Shown here: in pieces, positions 19,599 to 32,069 of the stretch
Position numbering within the stretch: the first letter of the stretch is position 1
Layout of the letters: every line of letters starts with the position of its first letter
NCBI GenBank assembly: GCA_950106755.1
Contig: CATNNA010000033.1
Span: forward strand, 348,501 to 412,500
Direction: 5' to 3'
Source: Climacium dendroides
Lineage: Eukaryota; Streptophyta; Bryopsida; Hypnales; Climaciaceae
DNA: 64,000 nucleotides
Program-made: the position numbers and the translations under genes
Notes under the pieces: generated by a model
What the model saw: only the letters and a program-made list of their open reading frames with translations
Told to the model about the DNA's origin: nothing
The model's database searches: none

Positions 19599-22500
19599 AG
19601 TAGTTTGATCAACCCCTAAAGGACGAACTGAAGGTGCCTTTCTTGGCAACATAGATTTTTTGGGCAGGTACGTGTGACTGGAGATTTCATTATTTTTCTT
19701 AGAAATTTTCACACAGCATGCGAACGAGGAGTATCTTCAAGCCCCCCGATTTTCATAACTTCCGACCTCGTGATTAAAGAGTCGTTGCACGATATGTTGT
19801 TTTCTTTCCTCAACTCGGGCCGTTTGGGCAGGCCTGGGAAAAACCCTTCTCTTAGAAATTAAAATTTGAAATTAGTTCTTTGGATTTATATAGGTGAGAA
19901 AAAGCTTTGAAATCGATCCATTTTGATTAGTGAGACAAGGGTTACGAGGGTTTACTAGGGTTTTAGGGTTTTAGGAATTCACTACTCCAAAATAAACTTT
20001 GAAGTTCATCATGCAACTCAATTTTCAATATTTTGGTAGGGGAAAAAAAAAAAGAAAAGAAAAAGAGCATTGGCTGTAGATTGCATATCACAACATAGGG
20101 GATTGACATTTATCAATTCAAAAAATAAATTATTAACGATTTAGTATTTCGAACCACTTGCTACTTCTTTCTACTTCCTATTTTTTCCCACAACGTTGTG
20201 CAATTTCAAATGGTTTGAAAATCTCCAAGCATGTAGCCAACTGGACTTGAAACACGAATCCAAAGAAGCACCACCAATTCGGTCATTTTTCCATGAAAAT
20301 ATGAGCTTGTCAAGAGAAACCGCCCTGTTTTTCGCAGAGTTACAATAATGATTTTTTGGTCAATTCGAACGCCAATACCTTGCAACCTACACGGCGGAAT
20401 TCTTTGGAATTTTTTCCACATCTCCTTGAACAAGCTTATTACAAGATCCTACGGTTACGTGGTTCCAAAAGGGTGTTCTTTTTCAAAATTTGGTACATGT
20501 TCTAGAAATGGCAATTTTGGAGCGTTTTTGATGAAAATGTAGCTTGGTCCTTTGGGGGTTAATAATGGATCTCAACTTTCCTAACATGGCGATGGAGAGT
20601 TTGGAACCGTTTTGGGTTTAGGGGTCTCAAGGGTTTTGGGGTTTCCACGAGTGTTCCAGGGGGTCACAAGGGAGGGGGGGGGGGGGGGGTCCATGCGGGT
20701 TCCAGAGGGGTTGAGGGCTTTTCGCGAGGGTTCCAGGGTTTTTTTAGGGGTTCCACGAGGGTTCCGGGGGGGTTGAGGCCCCCCCCCTCTTGTCAACTAT
20801 TGGGGTTCCAACGGCACAAAATTTGCCTCTAGGAGTGGGACCGTTTCGTTGTAAGACATAGCCACTTTGGCTTCAGCGGTCGGGGGTGTTTGACTTTGCA
20901 ATTGCAGAACGAATGTGAGGAATTGGAGATTCAACATGACATTTTGGGTTCACTTCTTGTGGAGACTCTAACTCCGAAAATGTCTTCGTTTTCGAAACAT
21001 AAAATTTGGCTTCGAATTCGGACCCTGCATGGAGGGTTCAGGAGATGCTCGACTTTGACGCGCTTGTCGTTGTTCCGGGTTTAGGGTAGACGAAGAGATT
21101 GTGGAGCTCGAATGAGTTGGGTCCATTTCCAAGCCCCAAGTATACATGTGTGTGCGCTTTCGGCGGTGCAGTGGTTTAGGGTGAGGTCGGTAATTTGCAA
21201 TTGTTCGTGCTTGTGACATTGGAGTGGAGGACTTTTGTAGTTAGTAAGGGTTCCTTATGGGTCAAACCACACTCCAAGGTACCATTGGGATTGCTTTCGT
21301 AGGGCAGGGTTCGAGTCGTTTCTTCCACTTTTGGAAGCCCTTCGTTTCTTTGGCGGTGCCATTGTTTTTTGGAATTGGTGGGTGAATAGGATAGCCATGC
21401 ATTCCTTGGTTGAGGAGAAGAACAAATTTCACAAGAGAGATCCTTCCACAGGCAAAAATCCCCAACGATGAGGCTACCTTTGGTGGTTTTATCATGATAA
21501 AGCATTCTAGATAGATATTTGGGTCAAAGCTTTTTTAACTTCTAAAACATAAGACTATGAAGGAGAATTTTTTGAGATTACATTTCGGACTCAAAATAGT
21601 ATAATTTTTGAATGAATTTCTTGATTTAGGACAAATTCTTGTTTTATTCTTTAAACGAAATGATACATTCAATTTCAAAAGTAGGGGCTAGAGGGCCCTA
21701 GATGTAGACAATATATGGACTTTTTGTTTTATCAGAGTCACTGTTTGGATTAGTATTAATACCGAAAAGGACGTTCCCATGTTTTGACCTCTGAATATTA
21801 TAGAGAGTGGAAAAATATTCAAATGGTGGAAAAAGATTCTTTTTCTACTTCATCATATGGATATAGGTACCCATGTTTTTTTCGGATTCAATCACATTGT
21901 TATTCATTAGAAATGAGACCCCTTTTTCTACCATTGAAAGTCCTGACCCCTTGACATTTGGAATTCGGTTGGCACTTTCGTATAGAAGTCTTGATTTATC
22001 TATGAATAAGAAAATTTTAGCTTGAACGCGCATCGGAGTACTAGAGGAAAAGGACGAAGGTGACTAATTTGAATAGATTAGCCACAAATTTAAAAACAAT
22101 AGCTTGGAAGAAGTTACCTTGGGTATTTCAATGGGTCTGACTTGTTTTGTGGTACATTGGAGTGTGATTTGACTCGAATGGATGCTCATATAGGAAACAA
22201 CCCCAAACTCCATATTGGTATCCTCTATGTCGTACTGCACGGACCACATCTAGAGGGTCATGTTTTGAATTCAGTCAAGATGACTATGGTTTGCAAGTTT
22301 TACCCCGGGTTTTCGAAACTCATGTCCCCGGTTCCCGTTGCTGTAGGAGATAGTGGGGCATGGCTTACCCAAACATTGACATCCGAAAGTTTCTGACGAA
22401 CAAGTGCGAGGCATCGACAGAAGCCATCGAAAAGAAATGCTCCGATTCTCTGCTCTTGAACATTCTCGCAGAAGGTCCGTACGGAGACATTGCCCCGGAA

Positions 22501-25500
22501 GCTAAAGGGGGCACAGTGAAGGCGCACGGGGGGGTGTTGGCCATGACATCGGTAGCCTTGGGAGAAATGTTCCGGCAGGGGACCGAAGGAGTTGCATCTT
22601 TCCTCCGTTGTGAGTTGGTCCGAGCTGCCTTGGGGTTTTAGGGTTCGGGGTTGTGGGGCCATTGAGGGTTTAGGGTGGGAGGGATTTTCAGGGTTTAGGG
22701 TGGAAGGGTTTTTTAGGGTTCGGGTTTAGGGTTTAGGGTGTATGGCCGATTTGGGGGGGGGGGGGGTCTTAGGGTTTTAGGGTTCGTGGGGTTTTGGGTG
22801 TTTTGTTTTTTTCGTTTTTTGGGGGGTTTAGGGTTTAGGGTTCAAGGGACTTGTGACAGGGCATCGCAAATGGATACTTGGGTCCCGGTTCTTCTATCAT
22901 CCTGCGTTTAGGACGCGGAACCATTGAGGATTAGGGTTTGAGTGACCGAATTCCAGATCCAAGGTAGTAGGAGGGTTTAGGGTGCATTGGTAGATCCTTG
23001 ACGATCGGTTTAAGGGTTTAGGGTTTAGGGTACTGTCACGGAAATAGCGTTTCGTGGGGCCCTTGATGTGAATATTGAATACCCTTTTCGGTCCACCCGA
23101 ATCATCGCTCGGGCTGATTTGAATCCGATCGACAAGGACGCTGACGAATTCAGGGTTTAGGGTATCGTAGGAAACGGGGAAGGGACCGAATGGTTGCCAG
23201 AGAGTCCTTGCTTCCCTATCCCGCCCCGCCTCCCCTTACGGTCCTAGGAATGTACGCACGCATGTTTTTTTTTGGATCCAATGACGTCATTATTCATTCA
23301 TTTGGAGATTAGGCCCCTCCTCTACCACTGGGAAGCCTGACAGGCTGCCATGTGACCCCAAGTTGGGATTTAGGTGCAGAAGGGTTTTGATCTTGGAAGA
23401 TACGAAGAGGAAAACAAGATCGGGCTTGAACGGGTCTCGGAGCACGAGTAGAGAAGGACCGGAACGACCGAATGGGTTGAGGGTTTCAAAAGAGAGCCAC
23501 TGTACAGAAGTTGCGCCGTAGATCTATTTCGGGCAAAAGGGCCTCCGGTCGCGGTCATCGATGGTTTCTTGCCTTTTTCGCTAGCTCAGGGGACTGCGCC
23601 CCGACGACGGCCCAAGGATCGAACCCTCGTCGCCGGACACCGGATCCTGAGACAGTTAACCGTGGGCGCCACCGAGGCCCGACGGCCGGAGGCGTCCGTC
23701 CCACGGGTGCGATGGTATTAGTACGGCTTGGACTCCCACAGAGCCCGCGATGTGCTCCCGTTGAATTGGTGCTCTGGGCGTCGATCCGGGACCGCGGCTG
23801 CTTCCGTACACACACCCACACCCACACCCCTTCCATATACGTGGTGGTCATCGGCACGAGAACAGCTTGGAGGACGCCTTTTGTTCGAAGGGTATCGAAT
23901 TCAAAAGGACCGAACAACCAGCCAACTAGGGAAGACGAGACGAAAAGAAGAATGAAACGTAGGAAAAATTGCATTGCACTATATGTTTTAGAAAAACAAC
24001 AACTGGCAATCCATAGGGAGGATTGAAACCCCCATCCGTGGTTTGTAAAACTGCATAGGAGAAGTTCCCTCCCGCGTTGAGCCCCATCGAAAGGTACCAT
24101 TGGGATTCCTGTCCTCGTCCCACCTGGTCCCTATCCAAACCAAAGACAGTGGAAGGCGCTTCCCAGCCTCCTGCGTACCCAAGACTCAGGACCTGGTCGT
24201 TTCGCGACGGCTACCCAACCCATTGAACCCATTGAACCCAACCCGACCCAATAGCACGTGCATACGCTCGACGACGATCTGCATCAACCCCTGCGCACTT
24301 GCGACGCGACACCGTCCCCCGTGGCGCGCCGTCGGGGAGCCCTGGCCCCGAGCGGCCCCCTGGGCTCCTCCGTCCGGGGAGCCGCATGGGCGGGCCTCCG
24401 ATGGCGGTCGATGATGGCGCGGCCGACGTTGAGGAGTAGGAATGCGGCGGCAGCGATGGCGAGGACGGCGAAGACGGTGGTGTTCCCCAACAACGTCACG
24501 ACGGAGGGCAGGGACTCCGGACCGTGGCCCCTCGGACCCGGCATGGCGATCAATCCCGACGCCCAATCCCCGTGCAGGCACCGCCAATGCGGGACGGATC
24601 TCTCGTGCGGTCCTCCCGTGTCGATCGACCGCAGGGACCACGAACGGACTCCCGACCGCACTGCGGACTCGAGCCTTCCCTGGCGTTTAGGTTGTGCGAG
24701 TGCGCGGATGGAGCCACCGCGCTGGCCATGCCCCCCCCTCCCCCCCGGATGGGAGAGGGTTCAGGGTTATCGATGCGGCGATGGCACGGGCGCGCGGCCG
24801 TCATGGGCTGCGTGATTCGAGGATGCGCAGGAGGAGCCTTCTCTTCAACATTGCCTCTTGACGGCGTCCGGTGGTCCCGCGGAGTAGCTTCGCAGGGAAG
24901 CTTCTTCCCGTAGTAGCTTCGCACGTTATTTTACTTCTTCCTGTGGTAGCTCCTCCCCGTAGTAGCTGCGCGCATTTACTTCTCCCCTGTTGTCGTTTTC
25001 CCCGGTTATGGGGAAACGAACGAACCCCCGACCGTCCCCCCTTGGGTTCCGGGCCAAGCATGTTGTTCCTCTTGTCGTCTTCCTCACTACTTCCCCGCCG
25101 ACTGATTCGGCTCCTCGAATGAGCCCAGTGCCAGTTTCCATTTTATTATCCTTGACCAACTAACTTCTATTGCCGCCTCGGTCTTCCCACCTTCCGCAAT
25201 CGCATTGAAAGGGTCTCAGGAAAAAATAAAAAGTCGTACACTTTGACTTCTTTTAGGGGTATGTGCCAGTCGATTGGGTAGAGCGAAGTACCCTCTCTAC
25301 GTTTTTGCATTATGCCATCCAAACCCACGTGCATCGCAAGGTTTAATTAACTCTCGAAAGTACTTCAAAAAGACGGTGAACAATAAAGTGCGCCGCCTGC
25401 AGCAATTCATAACTCCCGTGTAATACTACTCTGGCACGTACGAATGCTTTTGTTCCCTGGATTGTAGTATACTTTATGTGGGAGCGCGCTTGCTTTGTGA

Positions 25501-25536
25501 TTTTTGAAGTACTAGCAATCATCTATGGGAGGTGAA
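19599..25536 (+). repeat. Array unit 4, internally deleted (5938 bp)
   Basis: This copy lacks 595 bp corresponding to unit-1 positions 5385-5979, which removes most of the 29-bp minisatellite and the TCCC microsatellite. The junction is at 24980-24983. Other states are C at 231, G at 456, G16, A at 4005, A at 6251, a second G tract of 14 where the others have 13, and a private A at 19723. The pattern is closest to unit 1. Confidence 0.97.
24980..24983 (+). other. Deletion junction in unit 4 (TTCT microhomology)
   Basis: The four bases TTCT correspond to both 5381-5384 and 5976-5979 of unit 1. One copy and the intervening sequence are gone, a loss of exactly 595 bp. Confidence 0.95.
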
Positions 25537-28500
25537 AGTAGTTTGATCAACCCCTAAAGGACGAACTGAAGGTGCCTTTCTTGGCAACATAGATTTTTTG
25601 GGCAGGTACGTGTGACTGGAGATTTCATTATTTTTCTTAGAAATTTTCACACAGCATGCGGACGAGGAGTATCTTCAAGCCCCCCGATTTTCATAACTTC
25701 CGACCTCGTGATTAAAGAGTCGTTGCACGATATGTTGTTTTCTTTCCTCAACTCGGGCCGTTTGGGCAGGCCTGGGAAAAACCCTTCTCTTAGAAATTAA
25801 AATTTGAAATTAGTTCTTTGGATTTATATAGGTGAGAAAAAGCTTTGAAATCGATCCATTTTGATTAGTGAGACAAGGGTTACGAGGGTTTACTAGGGTT
25901 TTAGGGTTTTAGGAATTCACTACTCCAAAATAAACTTTGAAGTTCATCATGCAACTCAATTTTCAATATTTTGGTAGGGGAAAAAAAAAAAAAAAAGAAA
26001 AAGAGCATTGGCTGTAGATTGCATATCACAACATAGGGGATTGACATTTATCAATTCAAAAAATAAATTATTAACGATTTAGTATTTCGAACCACTTGCT
26101 ACTTCTTTCTACTTCCTATTTTTTCCCACAACGTTGTGCAATTTCAAATGGTTTGAAAATCTCCAAGCATGTAGCCAACTGGACTTGAAACACGAATCCA
26201 AAGAAGCACCACCAATTCGGTCATTTTTCCATGAAAATATGAGCTTGTCAAGAGAAACCGCCCTGTTTTTCGCAGAGTTACAATAATGATTTTTTGGTCA
26301 ATTCGAACGCCAATACCTTGCAACCTACACGGCGGAATTCTTTGGAATTTTTTCCACATCTCCTTGAACAAGCTTATTACAAGATCCTACGGTTACGTGG
26401 TTCCAAAAGGGTGTTCTTTTTCAAAATTTGGTACATGTTCTAGAAATGGCAATTTTGGAGCGTTTTTGATGAAAATGTAGCTTGGTCCTTTGGGGGTTAA
26501 TAATGGATCTCAACTTTCCTAACATGGCGATGGAGAGTTTGGAACCGTTTTGGGTTTAGGGGTCTCAAGGGTTTTGGGGTTTCCACGAGTGTTCCAGGGG
26601 GTCACAAGGGAGGGGGGGGGGGGGGGGGTCCATGCGGGTTCCAGAGGGGTTGAGGGCTTTTCGCGAGGGTTCCAGGGTTTTTTTAGGGGTTCCACGAGGG
26701 TTCCGGGGGGGTTGAGGCCCCCCCCCTCTTGTCAACTATTGGGGTTCCAACGGCACAAAATTTGCCTCTAGGAGTGGGACCGTTTCGTTGTAAGACATAG
26801 CCACTTTGGCTTCAGCGGTCGGGGGTGTTTGACTTTGCAATTGCAGAACGAATGTGAGGAATTGGAGATTCAACATGACATTTTGGGTTCACTTCTTGTG
26901 GAGACTCTAACTCCGAAAATGTCTTCGTTTTCGAAACATAAAATTTGGCTTCGAATTCGGACCCTGCATGGAGGGTTCAGGAGATGCTCGACTTTGACGC
27001 GCTTGTCGTTGTTCCGGGTTTAGGGTAGACGAAGAGATTGTGGAGCTCGAATGAGTTGGGTCCATTTCCAAGCCCCAAGTATACATGTGTGTGCGCTTTC
27101 GGCGGTGCAGTGGTTTAGGGTGAGGTCGGTAATTTGCAATTGTTCGTGCTTGTGACATTGGAGTGGAGGACTTTTGTAGTTAGTAAGGGTTCCTTATGGG
27201 TCAAACCACACTCCAAGGTACCATTGGGATTGCTTTCGTAGGGCAGGGTTCGAGTCGTTTCTTCCACTTTTGGAAGCCCTTCGTTTCTTTGGCGGTGCCA
27301 TTGTTTTTTGGAATTGGTGGGTGAATAGGATAGCCATGCATTCCTTGGTTGAGGAGAAGAACAAATTTCACAAGAGAGATCCTTCCACAGGCAAAAATCC
27401 CCAACGATGAGGCTACCTTTGGTGGTTTTATCATGATAAAGCATTCTAGATAGATATTTGGGTCAAAGCTTTTTTAACTTCTAAAACATAAGACTATGAA
27501 GGAGAATTTTTTGAGATTACATTTCGGACTCAAAATAGTATAATTTTTGAATGAATTTCTTGATTTAGGACAAATTCTTGTTTTATTCTTTAAACGAAAT
27601 GATACATTCAATTTCAAAAGTAGGGGCTAGAGGGCCCTAGATGTAGACAATATATGGACTTTTTGTTTTATCAGAGTCACTGTTTGGATTAGTATTAATA
27701 CCGAAAAGGACGTTCCCATGTTTTGACCTCTGAATATTATAGAGAGTGGAAAAATATTCAAATGGTGGAAAAAGATTCTTTTTCTACTTCATCATATGGA
27801 TATAGGTACCCATGTTTTTTTCGGATTCAATCACATTGTTATTCATTAGAAATGAGACCCCTTTTTCTACCATTGAAAGTCCTGACCCCTTGACATTTGG
27901 AATTCGGTTGGCACTTTCGTATAGAAGTCTTGATTTATCTATGAATAAGAAAATTTTAGCTTGAACGCGCATCGGAGTACTAGAGGAAAAGGACGAAGGT
28001 GACTAATTTGAATAGATTAGCCACAAATTTAAAAACAATAGCTTGGAAGAAGTTACCTTGGGTATTTCAATGGGTCTGACTTGTTTTGTGGTACATTGGA
28101 GTGTGATTTGACTCGAATGGATGCTCATATAGGAAACAACCCCAAACTCCATATTGGTATCCTCTATGTCGTACTGCACGGACCACATCTAGAGGGTCAT
28201 GTTTTGAATTCAGTCAAGATGACTATGGTTTGCAAGTTTTACCCCGGGTTTTCGAAACTCATGTCCCCGGTTCCCGTTGCTGTAGGAGATAGTGGGGCAT
28301 GGCTTACCCAAACATTGACATCCGAAAGTTTCTGACGAACAAGTGCGAGGCATCGACAGAAGCCATCGAAAAGAAATGCTCCGATTCTCTGCTCTTGAAC
28401 ATTCTCGCAGAAGGTCCGTACGGAGACATTGCCCCGGAAGCTAAAGGGGGCACAGTGAAGGCGCACGGGGGGGTGTTGGCCATGACATCGGTAGCCTTGG

Positions 28501-31500
28501 GAGAAATGTTCCGGCAGGGGACCGAAGGAGTTGCATCTTTCCTCCGTTGTGAGTTGGTCCGAGCTGCCTTGGGGTTTTAGGGTTCGGGGTTGTGGGGCCA
28601 TTGAGGGTTTAGGGTGGGAGGGATTTTCAGGGTTTAGGGTGGAAGGGTTTTTTAGGGTTCGGGTTTAGGGTTTAGGGTGTATGGCCGATTTGGGGGGGGG
28701 GGGGTCTTAGGGTTTTAGGGTTCGTGGGGTTTTGGGTGTTTTGTTTTTTTCGTTTTTTGGGGGGTTTAGGGTTTAGGGTTCAAGGGACTTGTGACAGGGC
28801 ATCGCAAATGGATACTTGGGTCCCGGTTCTTCTATCATCCTGCGTTTAGGACGCGGAACCATTGAGGATTAGGGTTTGAGTGACCGAATTCCAGATCCAA
28901 GGTAGTAGGAGGGTTTAGGGTGCATTGGTAGATCCTTGACGATCGGTTTAAGGGTTTAGGGTTTAGGGTACTGTCACGGAAATAGCGTTTCGTGGGGCCC
29001 TTGATGTGAATATTGAATACCCTTTTCGGTCCACCCGAATCATCGCTCGGGCTGATTTGAATCCGATCGACAAGGACGCTGACGAATTCAGGGTTTAGGG
29101 TATCGTAGGAAACGGGGAAGGGACCGAATGGTTGCCAGAGAGTCCTTGCTTCCCTATCCCGCCCCGCCTCCCCTTACGGTCCTAGGAATGTACGCACGCA
29201 TGTTTTTTTTTGGATCCAATGACGTCATTATTCATTCATTTGGAGATTAGGCCCCTCCTCTACCACTGGGAAGCCTGACAGGCTGCCATGTGACCCCAAG
29301 TTGGGATTTAGGTGCAGAAGGGTTTTGATCTTGGAAGATACGAAGAGGAAAACAAGATCGGGCTTGAACGGGTCTCGGAGCACGAGTAGAGAAGGACCGG
29401 AACGACCGAATGGGTTGAGGGTTTCAAAAGAGAGCCACTGTACAGAAGTTGCGCCGTAGATCTATTTCGGGCAAAAGGGCCTCCGGTCGCGGTCATCGAT
29501 GGTTTCTTGCCTTTTTCGCTAGCTCAGGGGACTGCGCCCCGGCGACGGCCCAAGGATCGAACCCTCGTCGCCGGACACCGGATCCTGAGACAGTTAACCG
29601 TGGGCGCCACCGAGGCCCGACGGCCGGAGGCGTCCGTCCCACGGGTGCGATGGTATTAGTACGGCTTGGACTCCCACAGAGCCCGCGATGTGCTCCCGTT
29701 GAATTGGTGCTCTGGGCGTCGATCCGGGACCGCGGCTGCTTCCGTACACACACCCACACCCACACCCCTTCCATATACGTGGTGGTCATCGGCACGAGAA
29801 CAGCTTGGAGGACGCCTTTTGTTCGAAGGGTATCGAATTCAAAAGGACCGAACAACCAGCCAACTAGGGAAGACGAGACGAAAAGAAGAATGAAACGTAG
29901 GAAAAATTGCATTGCACTATATGTTTTAGAAAAACAACAACTGGCAATCCATAGGGAGGATTGAAACCCCCATCCGTGGTTTGTAAAACTGCATAGGAGA
30001 AGTTCCCTCCCGCGTTGAGCCCCATCGAAAGGTACCATTGGGATTCCTGTCCTCGTCCCACCTGGTCCCTATCCAAACCAAAGACAGTGGAAGGCGCTTC
30101 CCAGCCTCCTGCGTACCCAAGACTCAGGACCTGGTCGTTTCGCGACGGCTACCCAACCCATTGAACCCATTGAACCCAACCCGACCCAATAGCACGTGCA
30201 TACGCTCGACGACGATCTGCATCAACCCCTGCGCACTTGCGACGCGACACCGTCCCCCGTGGCGCGCCGTCGGGGAGCCCTGGCCCCGAGCGGCCCCCTG
30301 GGCTCCTCCGTCCGGGGAGCCGCATGGGCGGGCCTCCGATGGCGGTCGATGATGGCGCGGCCGACGTTGAGGAGTAGGAATGCGGCGGCAGCGATGGCGA
30401 GGACGGCGAAGACGGTGGTGTTCCCCAACAACGTCACGACGGAGGGCAGGGACTCCGGACCGTGGCCCCTCGGACCCGGCATGGCGATCAATCCCGACGC
30501 CCAATCCCCGTGCAGGCACCGCCAATGCGGGACGGATCTCTCGTGCGGTCCTCCCGTGTCGATCGACCGCAGGGACCACGAACGGACTCCCGACCGCACT
30601 GCGGACTCGAGCCTTCCCTGGCGTTTAGGTTGTGCGAGTGCGCGGATGGAGCCACCGCGCTGGCCATGCCCCCCCCTCCCCCCCGGATGGGAGAGGGTTC
30701 AGGGTTATCGATGCGGCGATGGCACGGGCGCGCGGCCGTCATGGGCTGCGTGATTCGAGGATGCGCAGGAGGAGCCTTCTCTTCAACATTGCCTCTTGAC
30801 GGCGTCCGGTGGTCCCGCGGAGTAGCTTCGCAGGGAAGCTTCTTCCCGTAGTAGCTTCGCACGTTATTTTACTTCTTCCTGTGGTAGCTCCTCCCCGTAG
30901 TAGCTGCGCGCATTTACTTCTTCCTGTGGTAGCTTCGCGCAGAAGCTTCGTCCTGTGGTGGCTTCGAGCGGAAGCTTCTTCCCGTGGTAGCTTCGAGCAG
31001 AAGCCTCTTCCCGTGGTGGCTTCGAGCGGAAGCTTCTTCCTGTGGTAGCTTCGAGCGGAAGCCTCTTCCTGTGGTAGCTTCGAGCGGAAGCCTCTTCCCG
31101 CGGTGCAAGGAACCTCCCTCCCTCCCTCCCTCCCTCCCATCCACCCGTTTCTTGTATTATTTTTGGATGGTCCCTCCAATCTTGCGGTGCACCGAAAAGG
31201 AAGGAGCATGGAACACGCGTTTCTCTTCCTTTCCTGACGTGTTTTTCGAAGTACCAATGTCTTTTGTCTTTCTACTATTCTACGTAGCCAGTACGTCTCA
31301 CGCTCGAATCGGTGTGCGACGGTTTAGGGTCGGAGTGAGTTGAGCGGGTGTGATTTGGAGCCCCTGCCTTTGTTGGGGTTGGATGGAAGTGGAGTTGTGG
31401 TTTAGGGTGCGTTTCGGAAAGCCTGTTCCATAGCCACCTCCTCCTATTGGCATTCCGGTTTTACTTTGTGAAGAAGATGAATTCCTCATCGCTTCCTGAA

Positions 31501-32069
31501 ATCATGGAGCGTTTCTCCCCTGTTGTCGTTTTCCCCGGTTATGGGGAAACGAACGAACCCCCGACCGTCCCCCCTTGGGTTCCGGGCCAAGCATGTTGTT
31601 CCTCTTGTCGTCTTCCTCACTACTTCCCCGCCGACTGATTCGGCTCCTCGAATGAGCCCAGTGCCAGTTTCCATTTTATTATCCTTGACCAACTAACTTC
31701 TATTGCCGCCTCGGTCTTCCCACCTTCCGCAATCGCATTGAAAGGGTCTCAGGAAAAAATAAAAAGTCGTACACTTTGACTTCTTTTGGGGGTATGTGCC
31801 AGTCGATTGGGTAGAGCGAAGTACCCTCTCTACGTTTTTGCATTATGCCATCCAAACCCACGTGCATCGCAAGGTTTAATTAACTCTCGAAAGTACTTCA
31901 AAAAGACGGTGAACAATAAAGTGCGCCGCCTGCAGCAATTCATAACTCCCGTGTAATACTACTCTGGCACGTACGAATGCTTTTGTTCCCTGGATTGTAG
32001 TATACTTTATGTGGGAGCGCGCTTGCTTTGTGATTTTTGAAGTACTAGCAATCATCTATGGGAGGTGAA
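25537..32069 (+). repeat. Array unit 5 (6533 bp)
   Basis: Full-length unit with C at 231, A at 456, a G17 run, G at 4005 and G at 6251. This is the same combination as unit 2, three units upstream. Confidence 0.97.
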
